This document shows positions 1 through 10,275 of a DNA stretch of 64,000 nucleotides, in pieces. The translations under genes were made by a program, and so were the position numbers. The stretch spans positions 52,071,246 to 52,135,245 of the forward strand of contig OV277866.1 of NCBI GenBank assembly GCA_922989275.2, given 5' to 3'. The notes under the pieces were generated by a model. The model saw only the letters and a list, made by a program, of their open reading frames with translations. It did not search any database and was not told the DNA's origin. The DNA is from Gari tellinella (Eukaryota > Mollusca > Bivalvia > Cardiida > Psammobiidae). Each line of letters starts with the position of its first letter. Position 1 is the stretch's first letter.

Positions 1-73
1 TGGAGCGACCACCTGTCATAATCACAGAAAACTAAGTCGCAATAAGTGGTCGTAATATGGGATTAATACTGTA
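1..73. repeat. F element, right end only
   Basis: Ends GTGGTCGTAATA...ACTGTA, preceded by the CACCTGTC arm that flanks core 2 in other F copies. The left part lies outside the window. The stretch GTGGTCGTAATATGGG here serves as an unoccupied reference for the G insertion near 59135. Confidence 0.7.
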
Positions 74-112
74 ATATTGCAGTTCATGGGCTAGGTGATC
101 ATGTTGTTGCTG

Positions 113-361
113 TACAGTGGAGAAAACGTTATTCTTTCCCAATAAACGCGTTTACGCTAAAACTATTATTTCTATTGCAAACAGTTTGGAGCCAGATCAG
201 ACGCCGGGTAACCCGGCGTCTGATCAGGCTTCAAACCGTTTGCCACCAAGATAAAAATGAATTATCAGAATTGTCCAAAAGTTTCACTTTTATACGTTTT
301 AGTGTTTTGCGTTTGCGTTTCGTTTCCTTTAAACGGGAAAAAATAACAGATTCTCAACTGT
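113..361 (+). mobile_element. A-family MITE, right tip decayed
   Basis: TACAGTGGAGAAAACG left end, TTTCCCAATAAACGCG subterminal block, perfect core 1 hairpin with apex GGGTAACCC, then the GCGTTTGCG / TTTAAACGGG block. The right tip reads CTCAACTGT and has lost its TA. No coding capacity; an open frame through the hairpin is a by-product of the palindrome. Confidence 0.9.
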
Positions 362-470
362 TCCACTCCAGTCCTATAGTTCGGGTGAAATGGTATTTGC
401 AAAGAGTTCAGACGTGTGTTCAGTAAAGAAAGCGTTGGCCATCGATTACGAGTTGGCTACCGGTCTGAAA

Positions 471-706
471 TACAGTGGAGAAAACGTAATTCCTTCGTTC
501 AAACGCAAACGTCTCGCAATGAAATATAGAAAATGACAACATTTTGAAAATTCAGAATACCAGTTTTAATCTGAGTTGCAAACAGTTTGGAGTCTGATCA
601 GACGCAGGGTTACCCGGCGTCTGATCTGGCTCCAGACTGTTTGCAATGAAAATAATAGTTTAAGCGTAACCGGGGTTATTTGGAAGAAAATATTATCTCT
701 ACTGTA
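471..706 (-). mobile_element. A-family MITE, diverged
   Basis: TACAGTGGAG at one end and ACTGTA at the other, in reverse orientation. Core 1 arms have several substitutions (CAGACGCAGGG against CCCGGCGTCTG), so this is an older copy than the AATCTG-ended ones. Confidence 0.8.
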
Positions 707-1067
707 CTCTGTACGCTGCCACACGGTGCACAAATTGCTTACCTAAACAGCAAACAATGGTTATTGAACACGCTACTGGTCGAGACATAAAGCCAACTAA
801 TTTTACATCTGTTAAGGATCCAAAGAATAAACAATCACAATCGTTGTTATTGTCCGGTGTTTCTGAACTGTCGGGATTATTTTTAGAAAAGAATAGTTAA
901 AGGTAAATAGGTATTGTCGATAAGGTTTGACCTGTCAGTTTATGAATATTCCGTCTTTTTCCGTAAGCTATTTTTATCTTACGGAAACAACAAAACAGTT
1001 TATAGTAAATAAGCCATTCAACGATGACTCGAATTGGATTATATCATCTGATAAAGATAATTAAAGT

Positions 1068-1140
1068 CGGTAATAGCTCAGTGGTTGTGTATATCTGCAC
1101 TACCAACGTAAGGGTTATTGGTTCGATACCCGATAGAGTT
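1068..1140 (+). pseudogene. tRNA-like sequence, left arm of J
   Basis: A-box match TAGCTCAGTGGT at 1074-1085 and B-box match GGTTCGATACC at 1120-1130, about 35 bp apart as in a tRNA gene. A convincing acceptor stem is not seen. Read as a pol III promoter relic or SINE head. Confidence 0.5.
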
Positions 1141-1230
1141 TATTTTGTAATATTTCTTAATGTGTCTTTTTTTTTTAAAAGAAAATATGGTACATTGTAG
1201 ACAGATACAACCCATGATATTCATGCAATT

Positions 1231-1317
1231 GGATCGGGCTCCAAACTGTTTGCTATGGAAATAATAGTTTTAGCGTAAACGCGTTTATTGGAAAAGAAAA
1301 ACGTTTTCTCCACTGTA
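1231..1317 (-). repeat. A-family fragment
   Basis: Only half of core 1 (GGCTCCAAACTGTTTGC), the AGCGTAAACGCGTTTATT block and the tip TTTTCTCCACTGTA remain. It lies in the loop of the J element and is truncated on its left. Confidence 0.75.
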
Positions 1318-1439
1318 GCAACATTACGTTATGCAAAGCACTCTCTCATCTAACAAAAATCACTCTTTGTTACTTCTGTATTTCGTTAGTAAAATATATG
1401 ATTATCGAGAAAACAAAACCTGAAGCCGACGTTTACAAA

Positions 1440-1511
1440 ACAGTGCCTAGAATCGAACCAACGACCCTAGCACAACGAGTCAATGACAGTATCCACTAAG
1501 CTATTGCGACG
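1440..1511 (-). pseudogene. tRNA-like sequence, right arm of J
   Basis: On the minus strand, A-box match TAGCTTAGTGG (complement of 1493-1503) and B-box match GGTTCGATTC (complement of 1450-1459). It faces the plus-strand unit at 1068-1140. Confidence 0.5.
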
Positions 1512-1749
1512 GTGGCTTTAGATCATCGACTGAAGTATAATAGCAGTTGGCATTGATCTATAAATAAAGTATACGGAAATTTCCGATGGTACATGTACCA
1601 ACGAAAGTTGACGGAAAGTGATAACTGACAGGTCAAACCTTATGGATAATAAGCAAGGTATAACATCGAATATGTAATCGTACACTTTCCTACTTGAGAT
1701 AAGCATGATCCTCGTGCAGCACGAGACCGCTGCGCTAACTTTACTGCTA

Positions 1750-1971
1750 TCTTATTATTTCCCAATAAACGCAATTATATACTAAAACTATTATTTCCAT
1801 TGCAAACAGGTTTGAGCCAGATCAGACGCCGGGTAACCCGGCGTCTGATCAGGCTCCAACATGTTTGCTATTCAGATTAGAAATATAGTAAAAATTCTTA
1901 AAGTAAATGTCCACAGTTTAGTGCATTGCGTTTGCGTTTAAACGGGAAAGAATAATATATCATCTACTGTA
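1750..1971 (+). mobile_element. A-family MITE, left tip eroded
   Basis: Keeps TTTCCCAATAAACGC, an intact core 1 with apex GGGTAACCC, GCGTTTGCGTTTAAACGGG and ACTGTA at the right. The first 15 bp of the left end are degenerate. Confidence 0.8.
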
Positions 1972-2109
1972 CATTACGAACAAAAATTCCCACAAGATTT
2001 AGCGTCTTTCCTTTCATTGAGTTTTGACCTTTTATGTCAGCTTATGATCACGGGTTTCTGCACAATTAATTCACTGCATTACACAATCCAAATGTCAGGT
2101 CATGAAACG

Positions 2110-2430
2110 TACAGCGCTCCCTCATTACAACGACACCCATTGGGAGACCAAAATCATGTGCGTTGTTCGCATGGAGTCGTTATAGAAGGGAAATTGTCTT
2201 AAATTGGCAAACAGCTTGAATCCAAACCAGACACGCGGCATCTGATCTGGATTCAAACTGTTTGTTACACGTAATTATGTTTTCTTCTGTCAAAATGTCC
2301 ATGGTGTAACTTTGATAAAAACAGCAGACGATAATTGTCAGCAGACGGCATTGAAGCTGTAAATAGTTTGGACAAAACTGCGACAAGGGTCGTTGTAAGG
2401 AGGGATTCGTTGTTGGGAGGACCGTTGTAG
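2110..2430 (+). mobile_element. C-family MITE, right tip lost
   Basis: TACAGCGCTCCCTC start, GGGAGAC / GGAGTCGTTATAG arm, weakened core 1 (GAATCC...GGATTC), the CAGCAGACGATAATT / AGCAGACGGCATTG arm, then GTTGTAAGGAGGGATTCGTT. The last GAGAGGGAGCACTGTA segment is missing. Confidence 0.75.
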
Positions 2431-2470
2431 ATATTTCTCAGCAGATAGACATTGTTGTGCTTGAAACATT

Positions 2471-2576
2471 TACAGGTGGAAAAACGTTATTCTTTCCCAA
2501 TACCAGCGTTTACGTTAACTCTTGTTTTTCCTTTGCAAACAGTTTGGAGCCAGACCAGACGCCGAGTAACGCTAGG
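2471..2576 (+). repeat. A-family fragment (left half)
   Basis: TACAGGTGGAAAAACG followed by TTTCCCAATA and the left arm of core 1. It breaks off in the hairpin apex. Confidence 0.65.
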
Positions 2577-2635
2577 TAACACTGTACATTCCCTTGTTAG
2601 ACGCTGCAATCTCTACCCGACTACATCAAGAATAT

Positions 2636-2760
2636 GTTAGGTGCTCCCTCCCTAAAACGGTCCTCTAAACAACAATTCCCTCCTTACAACAACACTGACC
2701 ACTGTCCCAAACAAAATATGTCTAACCTTGTCACGGCTGCAATATCGTCTGCTTAACCAA
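2636..2760 (-). repeat. C-family fragment
   Basis: GTGCTCCCTCCCTA, AACAACAATTCCCTCC and ATATCGTCTGCTTAA are the outer third of a C element in reverse orientation. Confidence 0.65.
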
Positions 2761-2762
2761 TA

Positions 2763-3221
2763 ACCAATAAATACCCCTTTTTACATCTTTAATTGATTCC
2801 ATCATTGAAGAAAATAGATCCAATTTTACAGTCATGAATATACTCGTACAGTGGAGAATCTGTTATTCTTTCCCGTTTAAACGCAAACGTACGCAAACGC
2901 AAAGCACTAAAACGTAGAAAAGAACAACTTTTGGACAATTCTGATAATTCTTGTTTATTTTGGTGGCAAACAGTTGGGAGCTTGATCAGACGCCGGGTTA
3001 CCCGGCGTCTGATCTGGCTCCAAACTGTTTGCACTGCAAATAATAGTTTTAGCGTAAACGCGTTTATTGGGAAAGAATAACAGATTCTCCACTGTATATA
3101 TCATAAGAAATATTCTAATCTATAGCAAATGGTAGCTTAAAGCCGGCTGAAAATAAAGCAGAATGTGCTTTTAAGTGATCACCTGTCTCCAAAACCAGAA
3201 ACAGGCTATGAGGTAATGGGC
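2763..3221. mobile_element. E-family MITE interrupted by A
   Basis: The left arm (CATTGAAGAAAATAG, CAGTCATGAATATA) and the right part (ATTCTAATCTATAGCAAATGG, core 2 GTAGCTTAAAGC) flank an A insertion. Removing A restores the E order seen at 6001-6190. The core 2 hairpin is asymmetric here. Confidence 0.6.
2847..3096 (-). mobile_element. A-family MITE nested in E
   Basis: Full-length copy with matching AATCTG tips (TACAGTGGAGAATCTG...CAGATTCTCCACTGTA) and intact core 1. The flanking E sequence puts the insertion at a TA, consistent with a TA duplication. Confidence 0.9.
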
Positions 3222-3464
3222 TAACATTGTCGTGTTGTCTTTTTCTCAAAATTACATATTCGGAGATTTGACAGAAAAAACCATAATGACGAGTGACCAA
3301 CAGCTTGAAGCAAGATCAGACATCGCATGCCGTGACGTCTGATCTTGGTTTAAGCTGTTTGTAAATGTAAGCCCAGTTCCCTCCCTTTAACAACTCAATC
3401 CGATCAACACACACAATATTTGTTTCTCATTGGGTTGTGTTGTAGAGGGGACCGGAGCACTGTA
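3222..3464 (-). mobile_element. C-family MITE, truncated
   Basis: Starts in the GTCGTGTTGTC / TTCTCAAAATTACATAT arm, has core 1 with a CATGC insertion at the apex, then AACACACACAATATTTG and the tip GGAGCACTGTA. Confidence 0.7.
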
Positions 3465-3780
3465 TATCTAACAGGTACATGTATATTGCAATCTTAAATT
3501 GAATTGTATTTGTTTAAAGTCCCATTTTGTATTCAAACTTTTTTTTAAATATTTTAAATACCAACCAAGGTAAGTAATGATGTTTTACATTCGTATAGAC
3601 TGTTGAAAAACAGAAAAAAATTACTGAAACGGATTTTTTAAAACCGTACCAAATCGAAAGTAAAAATGCTTCTATAAATCATACACCACTGCAGTTGCCA
3701 TGTGACATGCGGTGTGATCATTTTGGCAATTTTTCCGAAGAATGGTGCTTTGCATTTTGTTCAATTAGGAGAGTGTTGCA
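3465..3780. other. no recognisable feature
   Basis: AT-rich sequence with homopolymer runs. I see no repeat ends, tRNA motifs or plausible coding frame. Confidence 0.5.
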
Positions 3781-4030
3781 TACAGTGGAGAATCTGTTAT
3801 TCTTTCCCAATAAACGCGTTTACGCTAAAACTATTATTTGCGGTGCAAACAGTTTGGAGCCAGATCAGACGCCGTGTAACCCGGCGTCTGATCAGGCTCC
3901 AAACTGTTTGCCACCAAGATAAACAAGAATTATCAGAATTGTCCAAAAGTTGTTCTTTTCTACGTTTTAGTGCTTTGCGTTTGCGTACGTTTGCGTTTAA
4001 ACGGGAAAGAATAACAGATTCTCCACTGTA
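3781..4030 (+). mobile_element. A-family MITE, full length (reference copy)
   Basis: 250 bp between and including TA. Ends CAGTGGAGAATCTG / CAGATTCTCCACTG are perfect inverted repeats that continue to TTCTTTCCC / GGGAAAGAA. Subterminal AAACGCGTTTACGC and GCGTTTGCGTACGTTTGCG. Central 68-bp hairpin flanked by TTTGC on both sides. Non-autonomous, with no transposase sequence. Confidence 0.95.
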
Positions 4031-4347
4031 CCATCTTCTAATTCTTTAAAACGTATAGGGTCTTTGCTCTCTTCCCTGTAAATGTTACGTATTAGACTAA
4101 TATTAAGAATTAAGTAAGACTGTGCACAACTCAATGATGTAATCTAATATTCCAATCTTGTTGAAAAGCAAAACACTTAATAAATAAAAGCTATTTAATG
4201 TTATGTAGACAATGAAATCTCGAGTTTGCCCGTTTTCCAAAGGTCAAATTATCTCGAACCACGAAGAAATTGCAACCTTTAGACATCCGGAAACAGTTAC
4301 ACTGCATATAAGGATCAAACTTGTTTTTTATGAACATTTAATGTATT

Positions 4348-4610
4348 TAACACCTTCGTTGCTAGATGTAATGCTTTCATTGCCAATTTTTATTGTATGC
4401 TTTAAACATCTTACCTCCAAAATATCGTCTGCATTGGTAGTGTCGTCTGCAATATTTCAAAAGTCATATTTAGAGCTGTTTTTGCGTGAAGAAATGTTGC
4501 TCCGCGTGTGAAACAGTTGTGATCCTGATCAGACGCTGTGTTACACGGGGTCCGATCAGGATCCGAACTGTTTGAAAAGTCGCCTTTTGGTGCAATTGGC
4601 AGTGAACAGC
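4348..4610 (-). mobile_element. B-family MITE
   Basis: CTTTCATTGCCA start, ATCGTCTGCATTGG and GTCGTCTGCAATATTTC arm, core 1 with GTGTTACACGG apex and GATCCTGATCAG arms, then GTCGCC...GGCAGTGAA. The outer TTAA is degenerate. Confidence 0.75.
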
Positions 4611-4760
4611 TAGACAGTTTAATAGATATAAAGTGTTTTATAGTATTTTACATGTTTGCACTGTATGGCTTATTATTCAGGAAACCTAACAATTGCGAGA
4701 CGAATGCAACATCAAGCTTTGTAAGAGTCTTTAATAAGCAAGAAAAACAACATAATAACC

Positions 4761-5010
4761 TACAGTGGAGAATCTGTTATTCTTTCCCAATAAACGCGTT
4801 TACGCTAAAACTATTATTTGCAGTGCAAACAGTTTGGAGCCAGATCAGACGCCGGGTAACCCGGCGGCTGATCAGGCTCCAAACTGTTTGCCACCAGGAT
4901 AAACAAGAATTATCAGAATTGTCCAAAAGTTGTTCTTTTTTACGTTTTAGTGCTTTGAGTTTGCGTACGTTTGCGTTTAAACGGGAAAGAATAACAGATT
5001 CTCCACTGTA
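4761..5010 (+). mobile_element. A-family MITE, full length
   Basis: Nearly identical to the copy at 3781. One apex-proximal change (CCCGGCGGCTG) leaves a single mismatch in the core 1 stem. Confidence 0.95.
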
Positions 5011-5025
5011 TAAGCTGTATTATTG

Positions 5026-5138
5026 ATGCAGTTTGGGGTATCCGGCGTCTGATCATGGTCCAAACTGTTTGCCACTTCGATAAGAATGAATCGCTAAAAA
5101 TTTAAACTGGAAATAATTGCATTTTCTCCTCCATTGTA
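5026..5138 (+). repeat. A-family fragment (right half)
   Basis: CAGTTTGGGGTATCCGGCG, GGTCCAAACTGTTTGCCAC, then decayed arm and CTCCTCCATTGTA. It directly follows the full A copy, so two A insertions neighbour each other. Confidence 0.6.
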
Positions 5139-5149
5139 AATCTTGCAAT

Positions 5150-5488
5150 ACATAGTGCTCCCTCTCTACAACGACACCCAACGGGAGACAAAGATTGTGT
5201 GTGTTGTTCAGAGGGAGTCGTTAAAGAGAGGAAAATAAAGACTTAACTTACATTTACGCGGCGTCTGATCTGGATTCAATCTGTTTGTCACTCGTCATTG
5301 TATACATTCCATCGAAATATCCACTGAAATGTAACTTTAAGAAAAATCAACAGACGATAAATTGAAGCAGACGATATTGCAACCGTAAAAGCGTTAGACA
5401 TAATTGTCCTGTTTAGGGAACTGCGACAAAGGTCGTTGCAAAGATAGAGTAATTGTTGGGAGGGCCGTTGTAGAGAGGGCTCGCAGTA
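5150..5488 (+). mobile_element. C-family MITE with core deletion
   Basis: TAGTGCTCCCTCTCTACAAC start and both outer arms are clear. The left half of core 1 is missing (TTACATTTACGCGGCGTC), so it can no longer form the hairpin. The right end GAGAGGGCTCGCAGTA is decayed. Confidence 0.8.
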
Positions 5489-5559
5489 GGATTACCTATA
5501 TATCGATGCGGATTCCGGACAGCAATTAATTCCCATAGGAACTAAATACTGTCTAATGT

Positions 5560-5800
5560 TTGATTTAGGTCCCGCTTTAAGCCATCGCTAGCCAATGCTC
5601 TAGACTGAAACAAAATTGCTTGTCGGGCATTTGCCCTATAGATCCATTCATTCTTGTCAGTCTTGATAGACAGTTAATTAAGAATCTTTGTTTATGTGTT
5701 TGCCATAATATTTATTAAAGTCTCGGTTTAACAAGGACGAACTTAATATTCAAGCAGTTATTGGTACAAATGCAGTAATGTCTCGCTCGTACAGCCACTC
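5560..5800 (+). repeat. P dispersed repeat, copy 1
   Basis: Shares long colinear similarity with 12345-12595: GATTTAGGT, TTCTAGACTGAAACA-type, TTTGCCCTA-type, GAATCTTTGTTTATGTG and TAATGTCTCG blocks in the same order. No ends or frame recognised. It could be retroelement 3' sequence, since a GTTCTG tail follows at 5982. Confidence 0.45.
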
Positions 5801-5899
5801 AAGATATCCATCTGCTTAGTTTCATAATCTACATGTACACTGTTTTATCCCATTACCCTATAATTATATTGTTATACTAGGTTTCCTTGTTACATATGG

Positions 5900-6000
5900 T
5901 TGTACGAATACTGTAGCGTGACTGTAAAAATATGTATATTATGTTTTGTGTGACGATGTATACATGTACAAGTCAGAAATAAAAGTTCTGTTCTGTTCCT
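5900..6000 (+). repeat. retroelement-type 3' end with GTTCT tail
   Basis: ACATGTACAAGTCAGAAATAAAAGTTCTGTTCTGTTCC: a polyA-signal-like AATAAA followed by a short pentamer tail. The same arrangement occurs at 41275-41305 and, on the other strand, near 50030. Confidence 0.5.
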
Positions 6001-6190
6001 ATAAATACGCCTTTTCATGCCTTAAATTTATTCCCCTACTAAAGAAAATAGTTCCAATTTATACATTCACGAATTAATCATACGCTATATTCTAGCAGAT
6101 GGTAACTTAAAGCAGGGGGCACTCTGCTTTACCTTCAGTCTGCTTTAAGTCGTCACCTGTCTTCAAAACTCGAAAATGACCTTAAGGTTA
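6001..6190. mobile_element. E-family MITE, right part lost
   Basis: ATACGCCTTTTCATGCC, CTACTAAAGAAAATAG, ATTCTAGCAGATGG, then a shortened core 2 (CTTAAAGCAGG...GGCACTCTGCTTTACC). Confidence 0.6.
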
Positions 6191-6349
6191 TAGGTTAAGT
6201 AGCATACATACTTTCAAAGTATGTTTCTATACATGAATCAACCCGTATTCGAAATTGAGTTTAAGGGGCTTTCTATATTGTTTTGCAGTCAGTAAACCTT
6301 TTCTAGAATACCAGTAATATTTTCAATTCCGATCAAATGCGTTCTTTAG

Positions 6350-6441
6350 GAATTCCGATTAATCGTAAGGCGGCGTCTGATCAGGAGCCTAACTGTTTGC
6401 ATATAACTATTGTACCCGATGGAAAGCAGTGAAGGGGTAAA
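6350..6441 (-). repeat. B-family fragment
   Basis: Right half of core 1 (GGCGTCTGATCAGGAGCC) and the AGCAGTGAAGGGGTAA end. Confidence 0.6.
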
Positions 6442-6654
6442 ACCCAGATGCACAATAATTGTATTATAGCTTCTAATGCGCATAATTATTCAAACCATAA
6501 AAGCTTAATGCATTAAGTTGCTCTACTTTGCAAAACTAGGATCATTGTTTTTTTTTATTTATTGTATTACAAAATGCCAATGAACTCTGTTTTTAGCGGT
6601 AGTAAAATCAAATCTAATAAAGAAAATACTGTAATGCAAAACGTTTATAATTTA

Positions 6655-6866
6655 TAAGCCGATATTCTTCTACAATAAACATGAGTGTAGTAAAAAATAA
6701 TTTCCATTGCACACAGATCGGAGCCATATATTGCACCGTTTAATCCGGTGTCTGATCAGGCTCCAAACTCTTTTGCAACTCAGTAAAATTAATCGACATT
6801 GTTCACATTTTGTTTACGCGCGTCTTTAGTTTCGTTTAAACGGGAAATACTAACATACTACTTGTA
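6655..6866 (+). mobile_element. A-family MITE, highly diverged
   Basis: ATTCTTCTACAATAAAC, TCGGAGCCA...GTGTCTGATCAGGCTCC, GTTTAAACGGGAAATAC and CTTGTA keep the A order. The left arm of the hairpin is largely destroyed. Confidence 0.6.
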
Positions 6867-7735
6867 TAAAGGCCTTTGACTTGCTATAGAATAAAGGTGT
6901 GTCAGTGCGTGCGTACGTGCAAATGTTTACATTACTCAAATTTGATATGGGTCAAAGGTATACACCTTCATAGGTTCCAATACATTGACCCTATCACTTT
7001 CTCACACCATGACTTCCAACAGTTTCTGTCGATTCCTTCTATATTTGGAGATATGTGTGCCAAGGGTTCACTATACATATTGTGATAAATGTTATTGCTG
7101 TTCATGTTTTGTTGGCAAAAACCAAGGAAATTATCAAAATGTGAAAATTCTGAGATTTCACTCAAATGTTCAAATCCATTGAAGTCTATATTTTAATTTT
7201 CTAGACATTTTATTCGTGCACTATTTTACAAAATCACAAACAGAACGACCTTGATCAAAGGGGAATCCAAGGGCGTTGTTTAGAAACCGCGTTACTCATT
7301 GTCAGGGCATTATCACCAGTACAGTAAAACTATTATAAGCAAACTCTGAAGAAATTTGAACATAAATGCTTAAATTGTCTTTTCCACCCTTGGGAATGTT
7401 TTTTCGAAAGTTTAAAAGTCGACAGCATTTCTTTAATGCTTACATCTACAGTTTAGTCAGAAAATTACACAAAACAACTTCACATCTACTAGATTAAAAT
7501 ATCAACCTCATTTGTTTCTGTCTGAAATATTAACTTGATTTATCTGAATTACACTTGATTTATTGCATGGTGTTTAAAGCTGTTCAAGATTCTTGAATAC
7601 AAGCGACGCAGTTCTGCAGATAGTGCACTGCATGTTGGATTTAATGACTGATGAGCAGGCGCCAGTTGTCACTCAAAGGGGTTTGTTTGTGAACATAATA
7701 TTTTATGGTTATCGTATAACACTTTGTATCTTTTT
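6867..7735. other. unassigned sequence
   Basis: No repeat ends or hairpin cores recognised. Both strands have short overlapping frames (6968-7182) without any recognisable domain or nearby splice pattern. I do not call a gene. Confidence 0.4.
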
Positions 7736-7737
7736 TA

Positions 7738-7965
7738 TTTTAACCCATTTGCACCCAGTGAATTAATTCTTCCATGCTTATATATTTGATAAGTCTATTT
7801 TTATCTAGGGTGCCTGGTCTAAATTAACATTTTCGTTTTGTTTTATATTGACATTCTTATCAGCAAACGGTGTTGACTCTGATCAGACGCCGCAGTATGC
7901 GGCGTCTGATTAGAGTCTACACTGTTTGTCCGTGTCCCATATATGTGATCGTGGGCATAAATGAG
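7738..7965 (+). mobile_element. B/H-like MITE with variant core 1
   Basis: TTAACCCATTTGCACCC start. The core reads GTTGACTCTGATCAGACGCC, apex GCAGTATGC, and mirror GGCGTCTGATTAGAGTC. The arm substitutions are matched on both sides. The right end is not resolved. Confidence 0.6.
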
Positions 7966-8236
7966 GTTAATTCGTGTAATACTGAGCTGCCGCAATCTCT
8001 GGTTAAACAGCCTCAGATGCCGAGCATAACAGACGGATGAGCAATACTTTGAATTGGTCCTACTGGCTATCCTGGCCACAAAAACTCTCTTGCAACCGCA
8101 ATCCAGCAGCTGCATCAGGGCCTGGAGTGCGGATGTAAAGCTGAATCCATTGGCTTTACATTATGGCCTCGTCTACTTTCTCATAAACTATCAGTATAAC
8201 TACATTATATTTGACTGCAAAGTTTTATCGTTTGCT

Positions 8237-8400
8237 TTAACCCTTTCAATGGCAAAATATTGTCTGCATTTATATTGTTTTCCGTAATACTTTCAATAGA
8301 TTTAAGGCATTTTAAATGAAAAAATATCGAAACCTATGCCTAACACGGCGTCTGACCAGGATCCAAAATGGTTTCTACATCGCAATTTACGGTGACAAAG
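8237..8400 (-). mobile_element. B-family MITE, partial
   Basis: TTAACCCTTTCAATGGC start, ATTGTCTGCATTTATATTG arm, then only the right half of core 1 (ACACGGCGTCTGACCAGGATCC). Confidence 0.65.
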
Positions 8401-8634
8401 AAGTATGGAGACAGACTATCGAGGGATTTTCCCCTTAGGTATTGAAACGTATTTTAGGTAGTGCAGATCGTGCTCCTTGGAATACATCTGATCTGAATCT
8501 GTCTGCAAAGGGTTATATTGTTTAGAGTTAAAGGATGTAACATGCTGATATTCCAAAAAGACAAAACTGAAACGAATGCAGTATATGCTGCTACATTTGT
8601 AATACTTTACCTGCTAAATGCAACATTATTATAT

Positions 8635-8805
8635 CTTTCAAACAGTATGGATCCAGATCAGAAAAACGGCGTCGAATCATGATCCAAACTTTTAAGTCCA
8701 TATTTGTAAAAAAAAAAGGTTTTATAATTTAAAGTTCGAATGTTACAAAAATAAAATATTGTATAAGACAATTGTGAAGCAGCCGATACCACAGTAGATG
8801 AACAT
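8635..8805 (+). repeat. B-family remnant
   Basis: CAAACAGTATGGATCCAGATCAG followed by a broken mirror (CGGCGTCGAATCATGATCC) and a decayed arm with polyA interruption. Confidence 0.5.
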
Positions 8806-9062
8806 TTGATAAGAAGATCTCAATTATAAAATCAAATGGTTTTACAATGCATGTTAGAATCGGCAGAAGCTATCGACTGTACCGTTTTATTTTTAAATGT
8901 CATGTTTGAAAGTGATAGAGTGATATACATAATACTGGTCGAATATGCCCCACACAAAAAGCTTCTCACTCCGACAGCACAAAAAAATGAAACAGAACAG
9001 TACACACAAGTTTGTGATATTTTGGCAAACGAGACAGAACCAGCGCTAAGACACTAAACTAT

Positions 9063-9385
9063 TACATTGCTCCCCATCTACAACGACACGCAATGGGAGA
9101 CAACTAATGGGTGTTATTTGGAGGTAGTGATTATAGGGTGGGAAATTGGCTTACATTTGCAAACAGCGGCGCCTGATCTGGATTCAAAGTGTTTGCAACT
9201 CGTCATTATGGTTTATGTTGGTCATAATGTCCATTATGTTAGAAAAACAGCAAACACCAATTTTAAGCAGACACTATTGCAGCAGTGAAAGCGTTATTCA
9301 CAGCTGTCAATGGAACATTGGCACGCGGGTTTTTGTAAAGAGAGAGTCGTTGTTTGGAGGGCCGTTGCAGAGAGGGATCACTGTA
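9063..9385 (+). mobile_element. C-family MITE
   Basis: TACATTGCTCCCCATCTACAACGACAC start and GAGGGATCACTGTA end. Left half of core 1 is mostly deleted (AAACAGCGGCGCCTGATC). The AGCAGACACTATTGCAGCAG arm is retained. Confidence 0.85.
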
Positions 9386-9396
9386 GTAATTACAGT

Positions 9397-9604
9397 TCAG
9401 TGAAACTTCTATATTACGACTGTAGAAGTGTGTTAATTTTATGGTGCTTACGACAGATGATTGCTTAAAGCAATGTGTCAATAAAGCACAAGGCTCCTTG
9501 GGGAGCTTTCTGTTTTACTGTCACATTGCTTTAAGCTGTCACCTGTCTTTTATACAACCACTTTGCCTTCGCTTTAGTGGTCGTTATATAGGGGATTTAC
9601 TGTA
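9397..9604. mobile_element. F-family MITE
   Basis: CAGTGAAACTTCTATATTACG start and GTGGTCGTTATAT...TTTACTGTA end, around core 2 (GCTTAAAGCAATGTG...GGCTCCTTGGGGAGC...CACATTGCTTTAAGC). It abuts the C copy. Confidence 0.85.
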
Positions 9605-9714
9605 TACTATAACAGTGAAGCAGAGGTACCCCCATGAAACGTTATCAATGAGGTTTTGAATGACTGAGTGAAACTACAGTAACCTACTGTAAATGAATTT
9701 TACCCCTTCGCTGC

Positions 9715-9964
9715 TACAGTGGAGAATCTGTTATTCTTTCCCAATAAACGCGTTTACGCTAAAACTATTATTTGCAGTGCAAACAGTTTGGAGCCAGATC
9801 AGACACCGGGTAACCCGGCGTCTGATCAGGCTCCAAACTGTTTGCCACCAAGATAAACATGAAATATCAGAATTGTCCAAAAGTTGTTCTTTTCTACGTT
9901 TTAGCGCTTTGCGTTTGCGTACGTTTGCGTTTAAACGGGAAAGAATAACAGATTCTCCACTGTA
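9715..9964 (+). mobile_element. A-family MITE nested in B
   Basis: Full length with AATCTG tips. The empty B site is read across CGCTGC-TA-TGACGACATC, which matches uninterrupted B copies (CACTGTCATGTCGTCATC at 43016). One mismatch in the stem (CAGACACCGG). Confidence 0.95.
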
Positions 9965-10037
9965 TGACGACATCAATTTTAACCAATTGTCGTCTGCTTT
10001 TATTTTATCAAAGTTCATTTTAGGTACTTTGACTTAA

Positions 10038-10275
10038 ACCTTTCGGCGCCAAATTAATCGTGAGGGTTTACCCCTTAACCATTATTTTGTCGTCTGCTTC
10101 AGCATTGTTTTCTGCTATATCGTTTCAAAGTTATTTTTAAAGGTAGTTGTATCTTCAGATATACCGAAACGGGTGGAAATAATTTGGATCCTGATCAGAC
10201 GCCGCGTAACGCGGCGTCTGATTTTGAACTAAATGTTTGAAAAGTCGACTTTGTGCGATTGTGTCGCTGAAACGG
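10038..10275 (-). mobile_element. B-family MITE inserted in B, TTAA duplication
   Basis: 238 bp bounded by TTAA at 10034-10037 and 10276-10279. Ends ACCTTTCGGCGCC and GTCGCTGAAACGG. Perfect core 1 apex GCGTAACGC. The flanking host B reads continuously once this copy and one TTAA are removed. TTAA duplication with a C-rich end suggests piggyBac-type mobilisation (inference). Confidence 0.9.

Larger units (their letters stand above)
913..1650. mobile_element. J element: inverted repeat enclosing two convergent tRNA-like units
   Basis: A 29-bp terminal inverted repeat (913-941 against 1622-1650, three mismatches) contains TTGACCTGTCAG. Each arm carries an inward-facing tRNA-like promoter (A box TAGCTCAGTGG or TAGCTTAGTGG, B box GGTTCGAT). 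A truncated A element lies in the loop. No protein frame. The second copy, at 33866-34701, has the same layout and related termini. I do not recognise a named family. Two opposed SINE insertions are the alternative reading. Confidence 0.5.

Noticed and set aside
1068..1140. Functional tRNA genes in the J arms
   Set aside because: A and B boxes are present but acceptor and anticodon stems are not convincing by eye. Called tRNA-like only.
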